64,000 nucleotides of DNA from Hydractinia symbiolongicarpus (Eukaryota; Cnidaria; Hydrozoa; Anthoathecata; Hydractiniidae). Shown one piece after another: positions 9,895-22,133 of the stretch (positions are counted from its first letter, which is position 1; the number at the start of each line of letters is the position of its first letter). The stretch covers positions 3,295,001 to 3,359,000 of the forward strand of contig NC_079888.1 in the NCBI RefSeq assembly GCF_029227915.1. Direction: 5' to 3'. The notes below the pieces were generated by a model. It searched no databases. It had not been told where the DNA came from and worked only from the letters and a program-made list of their open reading frames with translations. The translations under genes were made by a program, and so were the position numbers.

Positions 9895-9967
9895 GGTAAG
9901 TTAGCCCATATTGTAGAGCGCTCGCTTGGCATCTGAAAAGTATCGGCATCGATGCCCGGATTCTCCA
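9895..9967 (+). pseudogene. tRNA-Ala-like copy 2, degenerate
   Basis: Acceptor GGTAAGT mispairs at 3 and 4; anticodon stem CTCGC/CTGAA is broken; loop TTGGCAT would give GGC. Its unit on the left lacks about 200 bp of spacer. The interval from here to 10711 has a junction at about 10270 where a deletion removed a whole tRNA. Confidence 0.65.
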
Positions 9968-10711
9968 ACAATCTGTAATATTGCGTCTAGTGGTCGATCA
10001 TGTGCATATCGTCAATCAAAGTGTCTGTATTAGTATGATAATACAATTAGAATTATGTTTAAGTCCTTCAACCAATGTATGTTGCATACCGCGCAGGCAA
10101 TTTACCCAATCCATTTTGCAAACATCGGTAAAGGCAATATATGTTAAAGGCAAAGTTGTAGATGAAGACGGTGTTCTTTCTTAAGTGATTTGATGATCCG
10201 ATGCTGAATGATCCAACGATTGCTTACATTAATTTCACTTACATTAATGATGGAACTCTCAACTTTCATAGCATTCTGTATTATTGCGTATAGTGATCGA
10301 TCATGGACATATCGTCAATCAAAGTGTCTGCAATATTATAATAAAGTAATCACAAATATATTTAAGTCCTGCAACCAATATATGTTGCACACCGCGCAGA
10401 CAATTTACCCAATCCATTTTGCAAACGTCGGTAAAGGCCTTATACGTTAAAGGCGAAGTTGTGGATAAAGACGTTGTTCTTTCTTAATTGATTCAATGAT
10501 TCGCTGCTGAATGATCCGACGATTGCTTACAATAATTTCACTTACATTAATGATGGGATTCTCAACTTTCGTACCCAAACGTAAGAATTTGCAGCACGTG
10601 TTTGTTGCCACATAATAGGCCGTGTTTTCACGTAAATTTGAATATACGGTAGTTCGTCCAGTGAAGATTCTCATTCAATTTCCATATTGCCGTCAGAAGT
10701 CATATGTCATA

Positions 10712-10782
10712 GGGAATTAGCTCATATGGTAGAGCGCTCGCTTTGCATGCGAGAGGTACCGGATTAATGCCCGGATTCTCCA
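10712..10782 (+). tRNA. tRNA-Ala(TGC)-like copy 3, 71 nt
   Basis: One G is missing from the acceptor 5' strand and one from the T stem; T loop ATTAATG. Anticodon arm perfect, anticodon TGC. Confidence 0.7.
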
Positions 10783-11222
10783 ACACTCTGTATTACTGCA
10801 TATAGTGGTTGATAATGTGCATATCGTCAATCAAAATGTCTGCATTAGTATAATAAAATTATTATAAATATGTTTAAGTCCTTCATCCAATGTATGTTGC
10901 ATACCGCGCAGATAATTTACCCAATCCATTGTGCAAACGTCGGTAAAGGCAGTATACGTTATAGGCGAAGTTGTAGATAAAGACGGTGGTCTTTCTTAAG
11001 TGACTCGATGATCCTCTGCTGAATGATCCGAGGATTGCTTACAATAATTTCACTTAAATTAATGATGCGATTCTCGACTTTCATGTCCAATCGTAAAAAT
11101 AGGACCGCGTGTTTCTTGTCACATAATAGGCAGTCTCTTCACGTAAATTTGAATATACGGAAGTTCGTCTAGTGAAGATTCTCATTCAATTTCCTTATTG
11201 CTGTAACAAGTCATATGTCATA

Positions 11223-11295
11223 GGGGATATAGCTCATATGGTAGAGCGCTCGCTTCGCATGCAAGAGGTAATGGGATCGATGCCCGGATTCTCCA
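11223..11295 (+). tRNA. tRNA-Ala(CGC)-like copy 4
   Basis: 7x66 (GGGGATA), 29x41 in the anticodon stem, and T stem ATGGG/CCCGG with 49x65. G3:U70 kept. Confidence 0.7.
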
Positions 11296-11697
11296 ACAAT
11301 GTTTATTATTGCGTATAGTGGCCGATCATGTGCATATTATAAATATATTTAAGTCCTTCAACCAATATATGTTGTACACCGCGCAGACAATTTACCCAAT
11401 CCATTTTGCAAACGTCGGTAAAGGCCCTATACGTTAAAGGCGAAGTTGTGGATAAAGACGTTGTTCTTTCTTAAGTGATTCAATGATCCGCTGCTGAATG
11501 ATCCGACGTTTGGTTACAATAATTTCACTTACATTAATGATGGGATTCTCAACTTTCGTACCCAAACGTAAGAATTGGACCATGTGTTTGTTGCCACATA
11601 ATAGGCCGTGTTTTCACGTAAATTTGAATATACGGTAGTTCGTCCAGTGAAGATTCTCATTCAATTTCCTTATTGCTGTCACAAGTCATATGTCATA

Positions 11698-11769
11698 GGC
11701 GAATTTGCTCATACGGTAGAGCGCTCGCTTCGCATGCCAGAGGTACGGGATCGATGTCCGGATTCTCCA
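11698..11769 (+). tRNA. tRNA-Ala(CGC)-like copy 5, 72 nt
   Basis: Acceptor GGCGAAT (3x70), 9 is T, 29x41 (GCCAG), T stem 5' strand one base short (CGGG). Confidence 0.65.
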
Positions 11770-12208
11770 ACATTCTGTATTATTGCGTAGAGTGTTCGAT
11801 CATTTGCATATCGTTAATCAAAGTGTCTGCAGTATTATAATAAAGTAATTATAAATATATTTAAGTCCTTCAACCAATGTATGTTGCATATCGCGCAGAC
11901 AAATTACCCAATCCATTTTGCAAACATTGATAAAGGCACTGTATGTTAGAGGCGAAGTTGCAGATGAAAACGGTGGTCTTTCCTAAGTGATTCGATGATC
12001 CGCTGCTGAATGATCCGACGATTGCTTACAATCATTCCTCTTACATTAATGATGTGATTCTCAACTTTCCTAACCAAAGGTAGGAATATGACCGCGTGTT
12101 TCTTGTCACATAAAAGGCAGTCTGGTAAAGTAAGTTTGAATATACGGAAGTTCGTCCAGTGGAGATTCTCATTCAATTTCCTTATTGCTGCACAAGTCAT
12201 ATGTCATA

Positions 12209-12280
12209 GGGGAATTAGCTCATATGGTAGAGCGCTCGCTTCGCATGCCAGAGGTACGGGATCGATGCCCGGATTCTTCA
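12209..12280 (+). tRNA. tRNA-Ala(CGC)-like copy 6, 72 nt
   Basis: Anticodon stem 3' strand GCCAG (29x41); T stem of four bases; acceptor end ATTCTTC (G2-U71 wobble). Confidence 0.7.
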
Positions 12281-12719
12281 ACATTCTGTATTATTGCGTA
12301 TAGTGGTCGATCATTTGCATATCGTCAATCAAATTGTCTGCATTATTATAATAAAATAATTAGAAATATACTTATGTCCTTCAACCATTATATGTTGCAC
12401 ACCGCGCAGACAATTTACCCAATCCATTTTGCAAACGTCGGTAAAGGCCCTATACGTTAAAGGTGAAGTTGTGGATAAAGACATTGTTCTTTCTTAAGTG
12501 ATTCAATGAACCGCTGCTGAATGATATGACGATTGCTTACAATAATTTCACTTACATTAATGATGGGATTCTCAACTTTCCTAACCAAAGGTAGGAATAT
12601 GACCGCGTGTTTCTTGTCACATAAAAGGCAGTCTGTTAAAGTAAGTTTGAATATACGGTAGTTCGTCCAGTGAAGATTCTCATTCAATTTCCTTATTGCT
12701 GCACAAGTCATATGTCATA

Positions 12720-12791
12720 GGGGAATTAGCTCATATGGTAGAGCGCTCGCTTCGCATGCCAGAGGTACGGGATCGATGCCCGGATACTCCA
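12720..12791 (+). tRNA. tRNA-Ala(CGC)-like copy 7, 72 nt
   Basis: As copy 6 in the anticodon and T arms, but acceptor 3' strand ATACTCC (5x68). Confidence 0.7.
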
Positions 12792-13230
12792 ACATTCTGT
12801 ATTATTGCGTATAATGGTCGATCATTTGCATATCGTCAATGAAATTGTCTGCATTATTATAATAAAATAATTGGAAATATACTTAAGTCCTTCAACCAAT
12901 ATATGTTGCACACCGCGCAGACAATTTACCCAATCCATTTTGCAAACGTCGGTAAGGTAGTATACGTTAAAGGCGAAGTTGTATATAAAGAAGGTGGTCT
13001 TTCTTAAGTGATTCGATGATCCGCTGCTGAATGATCAAACGATTGCTTACAATAATTTCACTTAAATTAATGATGAGATTCTCAACTTTCGTACCCAAAC
13101 GTAAGAATTGGACCACGTGTTTCTTGCCACATAATAGGCCGTGTTTTCACGTAAATTTGAATATACGGTAGTTCGTCCAGTGAAGATTCTCATTCAATTT
13201 CCTCATTGCCGTCAGAAGTCATATGTCATA

Positions 13231-13302
13231 GGGGATTCAGCTCATATGGTAGAGCGCTCGCTTCGCATGCGAGAGGTACCGGATCAATGCTCGGATTCTC
13301 TA
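13231..13302 (+). tRNA. tRNA-Ala(CGC)-like copy 8, 72 nt
   Basis: Acceptor GGGGATT, position 8 is C; T arm CCGG-ATCAATG-CTCGG one base short; acceptor ends ATTCTCT. Anticodon arm perfect. Confidence 0.7.
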
Positions 13303-13742
13303 ACACTCTGTATTACTGCATATAGTGGTTCATAATGTGCATATCGTCAATCAAAATGTCTGCAAAAGTATAATAAAATAATTAGAAATATATTTAAGTC
13401 TTTTAACCAATGTATGTTGCATACTGCGCAGACAAATTACCCAATCCATTTTGCAAACATTGATAAAGGCACTATATGTTAAAGGCGAATTTGGAGATAA
13501 GGACGGTGTTCTTTCTTTAGTGATTCGATGATCCGCTACTGAATGATCCGACGATTGCTTATAATAATTTTACTTACATTAATGATGGGATTCTTAACTT
13601 TTGTAACCAAAGGTAAGAATAGGACCGCGTGTTTCTTTTCACGTAACAGGCAGTCTGATCATGTAAATTTGAATATACGGAAGTTTGTCTAGTGAAGATA
13701 CTCATTCAATTTCCTTATTGCTGTAACAAGTCATATGTCATA

Positions 13743-13814
13743 GGGGAATTAGCTCATATGGTAGAGCGCTCGCTTCGCATGCCAGAGGTACGAGATCGAT
13801 GCCCAGATTCTCCA
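13743..13814 (+). tRNA. tRNA-Ala(CGC)-like copy 9, 72 nt
   Basis: GCCAG anticodon 3' strand (29x41) and T arm CGAG/CCCAG with a base missing. Acceptor perfect with G3:U70. Confidence 0.7.
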
Positions 13815-14253
13815 ACATTCTGTATTATTGCGTATAGTGGTCGATCATTTGCATATCGTCAATCAAAGTGTCTGCATTATTATAATAAAATACTTAGAAA
13901 TATACTTAAGTCCTTCAACCAATGTATGTTGCATACAGCGCAGATAATTTAGCCAATTCATTGTGCAAACGTCGGTAAGGTAGTATACGTTAAAGGCGAA
14001 GTTGTACATAAAGAAGGTGGTCTTTCTTAAGTGATTCGATGATCCGCTGCTGAATGATCCGACATTTGCTTACAATTATTTCACTTAAATTAATGATGGG
14101 ATTCTCAACTTTCCTAACCAAAGGTAGGAATATGACCGCGTGTTTCTTGTCACATAAAAGGCAGTCTGTTAAAGTAAGTTTGAATATACGGTAGTTCGTC
14201 CAGTGAAGATTCTCATTCAATTTCCTTATTGCTGTAACAAGTCATATGTCATA

Positions 14254-14325
14254 GGGGAATTAGCTCATATGGTAGAGCGCTCGCTTCGCATGCCAGAGGT
14301 ACGAGATCGATGCCCAGATTCTCCA
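14254..14325 (+). tRNA. tRNA-Ala(CGC)-like copy 10, 72 nt
   Basis: Identical to copy 9, 511 bp away. Confidence 0.7.
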
Positions 14326-14764
14326 ACATTCTGTATTATTGCGTATAGTGGTCGATCATTTGCATATCGTCAATCAAAGTGTCTGCATTATTATAATAAA
14401 ATACTTAGAAATATACTTAAGTCCTTCAACCAATGTATGTTGCATACAGCGCAGATAATTTAGCCAATTCATTGTGCAAACGTCGGTAAGGTAGTATACG
14501 TTAAAGGCGAAGTTGTACATAAAGAAGGTGGTCTTTCTTAAGTGATTCGATGATCCGCTGCTGAATGATCCGACATTTGCTTACAATTATTTCACTTAAA
14601 TTAATGATGGGATTCTCAACTTTCGTACCCAAACGTAAGAATTGGACCACGTGTTTCTTGCCACATAATAGGCCGTGTTTTCACGTAAATTTGAATATAC
14701 GGTAGTTCGTCCAGTGAAGATTCTCATTCAATTTCCTCATTGCCGTCAGAAGTCATATGTCATA

Positions 14765-14836
14765 GGGGATTTAGCTCATATGGTAGAGCGCTCGCTTCGC
14801 ATGCGAGAGGTACCGGATCAATGCTCGGATTCTCTA
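14765..14836 (+). tRNA. tRNA-Ala(CGC)-like copy 11, 72 nt
   Basis: As copy 8 except that position 8 is T. It is the 1,534-bp partner of that copy. Confidence 0.7.
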
Positions 14837-15276
14837 ACACTCTGTATTACTGCATATAGTGGTTCATAATGTGCATATCGTCAATCAAAATGTCTGCAAA
14901 AGTATAATAAAATAATTAGAAATATATTTAAGTCTTTTAACCAATGTATGTTGCATACTGCGCAGACAAATTACCCAATCCATTTTGCAAACATTGATAA
15001 AGGCACTATATGTTAAAGGCGAATTTGGAGATAAAGACGGTGTTCTTTCTTTAGTGATTCGATGATCCGCTACTGAATGATCCGACGATTGCTTATAATA
15101 ATTTTACTTACATTAATGATGGGATTCTTAACTTTTGTAACCAAAGGTAAGAATAGGACCGCGTGTTTCTTTTCACATAACAGGCAGTCTGATCACGTAA
15201 ATTTGAATATACGGAAGTTTGTCTAGTGAAGATACTCATTCAATTTCCTTATTGCTGTAACAAGTCATATGTCATA

Positions 15277-15348
15277 GGGGAATTAGCTCATATGGTAGAG
15301 CGCTCGCTTCGCATGCCAGAGGTACGGGATCGATGCCCGGATTCTCCA
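15277..15348 (+). tRNA. tRNA-Ala(CGC)-like copy 12, 72 nt
   Basis: Partner of copy 9, but with T arm CGGG/CCCGG: one base short yet four pairs form. 29x41 remains. Confidence 0.7.
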
Positions 15349-15787
15349 ACATTCTGTATTATTGCGTATAGTGGTCGATCATTTGCATATCGTCAATCAA
15401 AGTGTCTGCATTATTATAATAAAATACTTAGAAATATACTTAAGTCCTTCAACCAATGTATGTTGCATACAGCGCAGATAATTTAGCCAATCCATTGTGC
15501 AAACGTCGGTAAGGTAGTATACGTTAAAGGCGAAGTTGTACATAAAGAAGGTGGTCTTTCTTAAGTGATTCGATGGTCCGCTGCTGAATGATCAAACGAT
15601 TGCTTACAATAATTTCACTTAAATTAATGATGGGATTCTCAACTTTCGTACCCAAACGTAAGAATTTGACCACGTGTTTCTTGCCACATAATAGGCCGTG
15701 TTTTCACGTAAATTTGAATATACGGTAGTTCGTCAAGTGAAGATTCTCATTCAATTTCCTTATTGCCGTCAAAAGTCATATGTCATA

Positions 15788-15859
15788 GGGGAATTAGCTC
15801 ATATGGTAGAGCGCTCGCTTCGCATGCGAGAGGTACCGGATCAATGCCCGGATTCTCTA
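15788..15859 (+). tRNA. tRNA-Ala(CGC)-like copy 13, 72 nt
   Basis: Anticodon arm perfect; T arm CCGG-ATCAATG-CCCGG one base short; acceptor ends ATTCTCT (G1-U72). Confidence 0.7.
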
Positions 15860-16299
15860 ACACTCTGTATTACTGCATATAGTGGTTGATAATGTGCATA
15901 TCGTCAATCAAAATGTCTGCAACAGTATAATAAAATAATTATAAATATATTTAAGTCCTTTAACCGATGTATGTTGCATACTGCGCAGACAACGTACCCA
16001 ATCCATTTTGCAAACATTGATAAAGGCACTATATGTTAAAGGCGAAGTTGCAGATAAAGACGGTGTTCTTTCTTAAGTGATTTGATGATCCGCTACTGAA
16101 TGATCCGACGATTGCTTATAATAATTTCACTTACATTAATGATGGGATTCTTAACTTTTGTAACCAAAGGTAAGAATAGGACCGCGTGTTTCTTTTCACA
16201 TAACAGGCAGTCTGTTCACGTAAATTTGAATATACGGAAGTTTGTCTAGTGCACATACTCATTCAATTTCCTTATTGCTGTAACAAGTCATATGTCATA

Positions 16300-16372
16300 G
16301 GGGAATTGGCTCATATGGGAGAGCGCTCGCTTCGTATGCGAGAGGTACCCGGATCGTTGCCCGGATTCCCAA
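16300..16372 (+). tRNA. tRNA-like copy 14, anticodon CGT (Thr-type)
   Basis: Anticodon stem perfect around TTCGTAT. Position 9 is G (TGGCTC), D loop GGGA. T arm CCCGG-ATCGTTG-CCCGG has 51x63. Acceptor end ATTCCCA loses pair 1-72, and 3-70 becomes G:C. First unit of the 4,946-bp block. Confidence 0.65.
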
Positions 16373-16814
16373 ACATTCTGTAAAATTGCGTATAGTGATC
16401 GATCATGTGCATATTGTCAATCAATGTGTCTGCATTAGTATAATAAAGTAATTACAAATATATTTTTTAGTCCTTCAACCAATGTATGTTGCATACGGCG
16501 CAGAAAATTTACCGAATCCGTTTTGCAAACATCGGTAAGGGCACTATATGTTAAAGGCGAAGTTTCAGATAAAGACGGTGTTCTTTCTTAAGTGATTCGA
16601 TGATCCGCTGCTTAATGATCCGACGATAGCTTACAATGATTTCATTTACATTACTGATGCGATTCTCAACATTCATAACCAAACGTAAGAATAGGAGCGC
16701 GTGTTTCTTATCACATAGTAGGCAGTCTGTTCACGTCAATTTGAATATACGGTAGTTCGTCGAGTGAAGATTCTCATTCAATTTCATTATTGCTGTCACA
16801 AGCCATACCTCATA

Positions 16815-16887
16815 GGGGATTAAGCTCATATGTTGTAGCGCTAATTTGGTATGTTACAAGTACAGGGATCGATACCCGGATTCCCCA
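16815..16887 (+). tRNA. tRNA-like copy 15, anticodon GGT (Thr-type)
   Basis: Same lineage as copy 1 (GGGGATT/ATTCCCC, CTAAT stem), but the anticodon 3' strand is GTTAC (27x43) and the T stem CAGGG/CCCGG has 50x64. Confidence 0.55.
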
Positions 16888-17187
16888 ACATTCTGCATTA
16901 TTACGTATAGTACTTAACCATGTGCTTATATAGACGGATAGATGCAGACGGTGGTCTTTCTTAAGTGATTCGATGATCCGCTGCTGAATGATCCGACGAT
17001 TGCTTACAATAATTTCACTTAGATTAACTATGTGATTCTCGACTTTCATGTCCAATCTTAAAAATAGAACAACATGTTTCTTGTCACATAATAGGCAGAC
17101 TGTTCACGTAAATTTGAATATACGGTAGTTCGTCCAGTGAAGATTCTCATTCAATTTCCGTATTGCTGTCACAAGTCATATGTCATA

Positions 17188-17260
17188 AGGGAATTAGCTC
17201 ATATGGTAGAGCGCTCGCATTGCATGCGAGAGGTACCGGAATCGATGCCCGGATTCTCCA
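17188..17260 (+). tRNA. tRNA-Ala(TGC)-like copy 16
   Basis: A1 instead of G1 (1x72); anticodon loop ATTGCAT with A32; T stem CCGGA/CCCGG (53x61). Only about 300 bp of spacer precedes it. Confidence 0.7.
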
Positions 17261-17666
17261 ACATTCTGTGATATTGCGTATAGTCTTCGCTCATGTGCAT
17301 ATCATAAGTATATTTAAGTCCTTCAACCAACGTATGTTACATGCAGCGAGAACAATTTACCCGATCCATTTTGCAAACGTCGGCAAAAGCGCTATATGTT
17401 AAAGGTGAATTTCTAGATAAAGACGGTGGTTCTTTCTTAAGTGATTCGATGATCGCTGTTGAGTGATCCGACGTTATCTTATAATGATTTCACTTAAATT
17501 AATGATGTGATTCTCAACTTTCATAACAAAACGCAAGAATAGGACCGCGTGGCTTTTGTCACATAATATTTATGCAGTCTGTTCGCGTAAATTTGAACGT
17601 ACAGTAGTTCGTCCAGTGACGATTCTCATTCAGATTCCTTATTGCTGTCACAAGCCATACATCAAA

Positions 17667-17739
17667 GGGGAATTAGCTCAAATGGCAGAGCGCTCGCTAC
17701 GCATGCGAGAAGTACCGGGAGTGATGCCCGGAATCTCCA
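17667..17739 (+). tRNA. tRNA-Ala(CGC)-like copy 17, A33
   Basis: Anticodon loop TACGCAT replaces the universal U33 with A. T loop AGTGATG; acceptor AATCTCC (6x67). Stems otherwise perfect. Confidence 0.65.
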
Positions 17740-18167
17740 ACTATCTGTATTAATGCGTATAGTGCTCGATCATGTATATATCGTCAATCAAAGTGTCTGC
17801 ATTAGCATAGTATAATAATTAGAAATATATTTAAGTCCCTCAACCAATGTATGTTGCATACAGCGCGAACAGTTTCCCGATTCATTGTGCAAACATCGGT
17901 AAAGGCACTATATGTTAAAGGCGAAGTTGCAGATAAGGACGGTGTTCTTTCTTAAGTGATTCCATGATCCGCTGCTGAATGATCCGACGATTGCTTACAA
18001 TAATTTCACTTAAATTAACTATGTGATTCTCGACTTTCATGTCCAATCTTAAAAATAGGACAACGTGTTTCTTGTCACATAATAGGCAGTTTGTTCACGT
18101 AAAATTGAATATACGGTAGTTCGTCTAGTGATCAATTTCCTTTTGCTGTCACAAGTCATATGTCATA

Positions 18168-18240
18168 GGGGAATTAGCTCATATGGTAGAGCGCTCGCTT
18201 CGCATGCGAAAAGTACCGGGATCGATGCCCAGAATCTCCA
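18168..18240 (+). tRNA. tRNA-Ala(CGC)-like copy 18
   Basis: 27x43 (GCGAA), T stem CCGGG/CCCAG (50x64), 6x67 (AATCTCC). About 10 bp are missing upstream, at CTAGTGATCAATTTCC. Confidence 0.7.
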
Positions 18241-18683
18241 ACATTCTGTATTATTGCGTATAGTGCTCGATCATGTGCATATCGTCAATCAAAGTGTCTG
18301 CATTAGTATAGTAAGATAGTTAGAATTTCACTTTTTTAGTCCTTCAACCAATGTATGTTGCATTCCGCGCAGACAATTTAGCCAATCCATTGTGCAAACG
18401 TCTGTAAAGGCACTCTGCCTTAAAGGCGAAGTTGTAGATGAAGACGGTGTTCTTTCTTAAGTGATTCGATGATCCGCTGCTGAATGATCCGACGATTGCT
18501 TACAATAATATCACCTAAATTTAATATGTGATTCTCGGCTTTCATGTCCAATCTTAAAAATAGGACAACGTGTTTCTTGTCACATAATAGGCAGTCTGTT
18601 CACGTAAATTTGAATATACGGTAGTTTGTCCAGTGAAGATTCTTATTCAATTGCCTTAATGCTGTCACAAGTCATACGTCATA

Positions 18684-18756
18684 GGTGAATTAGCTCATAT
18701 GGTAGAGCGCTCGTTTCGCATGCGAGAAGTACCGGGATCGATGCCCGGATTCTCCG
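18684..18756 (+). tRNA. tRNA-Ala(CGC)-like copy 19
   Basis: T3 (GGTGAAT) mispairs with U70; pair 31-39 is U-G (CTCGT/GCGAG); discriminator is G instead of A. T arm perfect. Confidence 0.7.
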
Positions 18757-19195
18757 GCATTGTGTGTTATTGCGTATAGTATTTGATCATGTGCATATCG
18801 TCAATCAAAGTGTCTGCATTAGAATAATACAATAATTAGAAATATATTTAAGTCCCTCAACCAATGTATGTTGCATACCGCGCAGACAATTTACCCAATC
18901 CATTTTGCAAACATTGGTAAAGGCACTATATGTTAAAGGAGAATTTGCAGATAAAGACCGTGTTCTTCTTAAATGATTCGATGATGCGCTGCTGAATGAT
19001 CCGACGATTGCTTACAATAACTTCACTTAGATTAATGATGGCATTCTCAACTTTCGTAACTAAACGTAAGAATATAACCGCGTGCTTCTTGTCACATAAC
19101 AGGCAGTCTGTTAAAGTAAATTTGAATATACTGTAGTTTGTCCAGTGAAGATTCTCATTCAATTTCCTTATTGCTGTCACAAGTCATGTGTCATA

Positions 19196-19268
19196 GGGGA
19201 ATTAGCTCATATGATAGAGCGCTCGATTCGCATGCGAGAAGTACCGGGATCGATGCCCGGAATCTCCA
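19196..19268 (+). tRNA. tRNA-Ala(CGC)-like copy 20
   Basis: 31x39 (CTCGA), D loop ATATGATA, 6x67. T arm perfect and G3:U70 kept. Confidence 0.75.
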
Positions 19269-19710
19269 ACATTCCGTTTTTTTGCGTATAGTGCTCGATC
19301 ATGTGCATATCGTCAATCAAAGTGTCTGCATTAGTATAATAAGACAGTTAGAATTATTCTTTTTTAGTCCTTCAACCAATGTATGTTGCATTCCGCGCAG
19401 ACAATTTAGGCAATCCATTGTGCAAACGTCGGTAAAGGCACTATACGTTAAAGGCGAAGTTGCAGATGAAGACGGTCTTCTTTCTTAAGTGATTCGATGA
19501 TCCGCTGCTGAATGATCCGACGATTGCTTACACTAATTTCACTTAAATTAAATATGTGATTCTCGACTTTCATGTCCAATCTTAAAAATAGGACCGCGTG
19601 TTTCTTGTCACATAATAGGCAGTCTGTTCACGTAAATTTGAATATACGGTAGTTCGTCCGGTGAAGATTCTCATTCAATTTCCTTTTGCTGTCACAAGTC
19701 ATATTTCATA

Positions 19711-19783
19711 GGGGAATTAGCTCATGTGATGGAGCGCTCGATTTGCATGCGATAGGTACCGGGATTGATGCCCAGATTCTCCA
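19711..19783 (+). tRNA. tRNA-Ala(TGC)-like copy 21
   Basis: 31x39 and 27x43 (CTCGA/GCGAT), D loop ATGTGATG, T arm CCGGG-ATTGATG-CCCAG. Its 4,946-bp partner at 24657 has CGC instead. Confidence 0.65.
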
Positions 19784-20222
19784 ACATTGTTTATTATTGC
19801 GTATAGTGGCCCATCATGTGGATATGATCAATCCAAGTGTTTCAAATAGTATAATAAAATAATTACAAATATATTTAAGACCTTCAAGCAAAGTATGTTG
19901 TATACAGCGCAAACAGTTTACCCGATTCATTGTGCCAATGTCGGTAAAGGCACTATACGCTAAGGCGAAGTTGTAGATAAAGACGGGCTTCTTTCTTAGG
20001 TGATTCGATGATCCGCTGCTGAATGATCCGACGATTGCTTACACTAATTTCACTTAAATTAAATATGTGATTCTCCACTTTCATGTCCAATCTTAAAAAT
20101 AGGACCGCGTGTTTCTTGTCACATAATAGGCAGTCTGTTCACGTAAATTTGAATATACGGTAGTTTGTCCAGTGAAGATTCTCATTCAATTTCCTTGATG
20201 CTGTCACATGTCATACGTCATA

Positions 20223-20295
20223 GAGGAATTAACTCATATGGTAGAGCGCTCGATTCGCATGCGAGAAGTACCGTTATCGATGCCTGGAATCTCCA
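20223..20295 (+). tRNA. tRNA-Ala(CGC)-like copy 22, degenerate
   Basis: 2x71 (GAGGAAT), D stem ACTC (10x25), 31x39, T stem CCGTT/CCTGG with mismatches, 6x67. Confidence 0.6.
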
Positions 20296-20734
20296 ACATT
20301 CTGTATTATTGCGTATAGTGCTCGATCATGTGCATATCGTCAATCAAAGTGTCTGCAGTAGTATAATAAAGTAAGTATAAATATAATTAAGTCCTTCAAC
20401 CAATGTATGTTGCATACTGCGCATACAATTTACCCAATCTATTTTGCAAACATCGGTAAAGGCACTATATGATAAAGGCGAATTTGCAGATAAAGACGGT
20501 GTTCTTTCTTAATTGATTCGATGATCCGCTGATGAATGATCGGGCGATTGCTAAAAATAATTTCACTTAAATTAACTATGTGATTCTCGACTTTCATGTC
20601 CAATCTTAAAAATAGGACAACGTGTTTCTTGTCACATAATAGGCAGTCTGTTCACGTAATTTTGAATATACGGTAGTTCCTCTAGTGAAGATTCTCATTC
20701 AATATCCTTTTGCTGTCAAAAGTCATATGTCATA

Positions 20735-20806
20735 GGGGAAATGCTCATATGGTAGAGCGCTCGCTACGCATGCGAGAAGTACCAGGAGTGATGCCCGAAA
20801 TCTCCA
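20735..20806 (+). tRNA. tRNA-Ala(CGC)-like copy 23, 72 nt, A33
   Basis: One base lost at the acceptor/D junction (GGGGAAATGCTC), loop TACGCAT, T arm CCAGG-AGTGATG-CCCGA. Confidence 0.6.
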
Positions 20807-21245
20807 ACATTCTGTATTATTGCGTATGGTTGTCGATCATGTGCATATCGTCAATCAAAGTGACTGCAATAGTATAATAAAGTAATTATAAATACATTTA
20901 AGTCCTTCACCAAATGTATGTTGCATACCGCTTAGACAATTTACTCAATCCATTTTGCAAACATCGGTAAAGGCACTATATGTTAAAGGCGAATTTGCAG
21001 ATAAAGACGGTGTTCTTCTTAAATGATTTGATGATCCGCTGCTGCATAATCCGACGATTGCTTACAATAATTTCACTTAATTTAACTATGTGATTCTCGA
21101 CTATCATGTCCAATCTTAAAAATAGGGCAACGTGTTTCTTGTCACATAATAGGCAGTCTGTTCACGTAAATTTGAATATACGGTAGTTTGTCTAGTGCAC
21201 ATACTCATTCAATTTCCTTATTGCTGTAACAAGTCATATGTCATA

Positions 21246-21318
21246 GGGGAATTGGCTCATATGGTAGAGCGCTCGCTTCGTATGCGAGAGGTACCCGGAT
21301 CGTTGCCCGGATTCCCAA
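21246..21318 (+). tRNA. tRNA-like copy 24, anticodon CGT (Thr-type)
   Basis: Partner of copy 14; it differs only by the normal D loop GGTA. Confidence 0.65.
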
Positions 21319-21760
21319 ACATTCTGTAATATTGCGTATAGTGATCGATCATGTGCATATTGTCAATCAATGTGTCTGCATTAGTATAATAAAGTAATTA
21401 CAAATATATTTTTTAGTCCTTCAACCAATGTATGTTGCATACGGCGCAGAAAATTTACCGAATCCGTTTTGCAAACATCGGTAAGGGCACTATATGTTAA
21501 AGGCGAAGTTTCAGATAAAGACGGTGTTCTTTCTTAAGTGATTCGATGATCCGCTGCTTAATGATCCGACGATAGCTTACAATGATTTCATTTACATTAC
21601 TGATGCGATTCTCAACATTCATAACCAAACGTAAGAATAGGAGCGCGTGTTTCTTATCACATAGTAGGCAGTCTGTTCACGTCAATTTGAATATACGGTA
21701 GTTCGTCGAGTGAAGATTCTCATTCAATTTCATTATTGCTGTCACAAGCCATACCTCATA

Positions 21761-21833
21761 GGGGATTAAGCTCATATGTTGTAGCGCTAATTTGGTATGT
21801 TACAAGTACAGGGATCGATACCCGGATTCCCCA
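21761..21833 (+). tRNA. tRNA-like copy 25, anticodon GGT (Thr-type)
   Basis: Identical to copy 15. Confidence 0.55.
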
Positions 21834-22133
21834 ACATTCTGCATTATTACGTATAGTACTTAACCATGTGCTTATATAGACGGATAGATGCAGACGGTGG
21901 TCTTTCTTAAGTGATTCGATGATCCGCTGCTGAATGATCCGACGATTGCTTACAATAATTTCACTTAGATTAACTATGTGATTCTCGACTTTCATGTCCA
22001 ATCTTAAAAATAGAACAACATGTTTCTTGTCACATAATAGGCAGACTGTTCACGTAAATTTGAATATACGGTAGTTCGTCCAGTGAAGATTCTCATTCAA
22101 TTTCCGTATTGCTGTCACAAGTCATATGTCATA

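Larger units (their letters stand above)
13070..15576 (+). repeat. Three-unit higher-order duplication (offset 1,534 bp) with an inner 511-bp duplication
   Basis: 13070-14075 is nearly repeated at 14604-15576 (offset 1,534). Within it, 13690-14115 is repeated at 14201-14626 (offset 511), so the tRNA at 13743 has an identical copy at 14254 and a close one at 15277. Confidence 0.85.
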
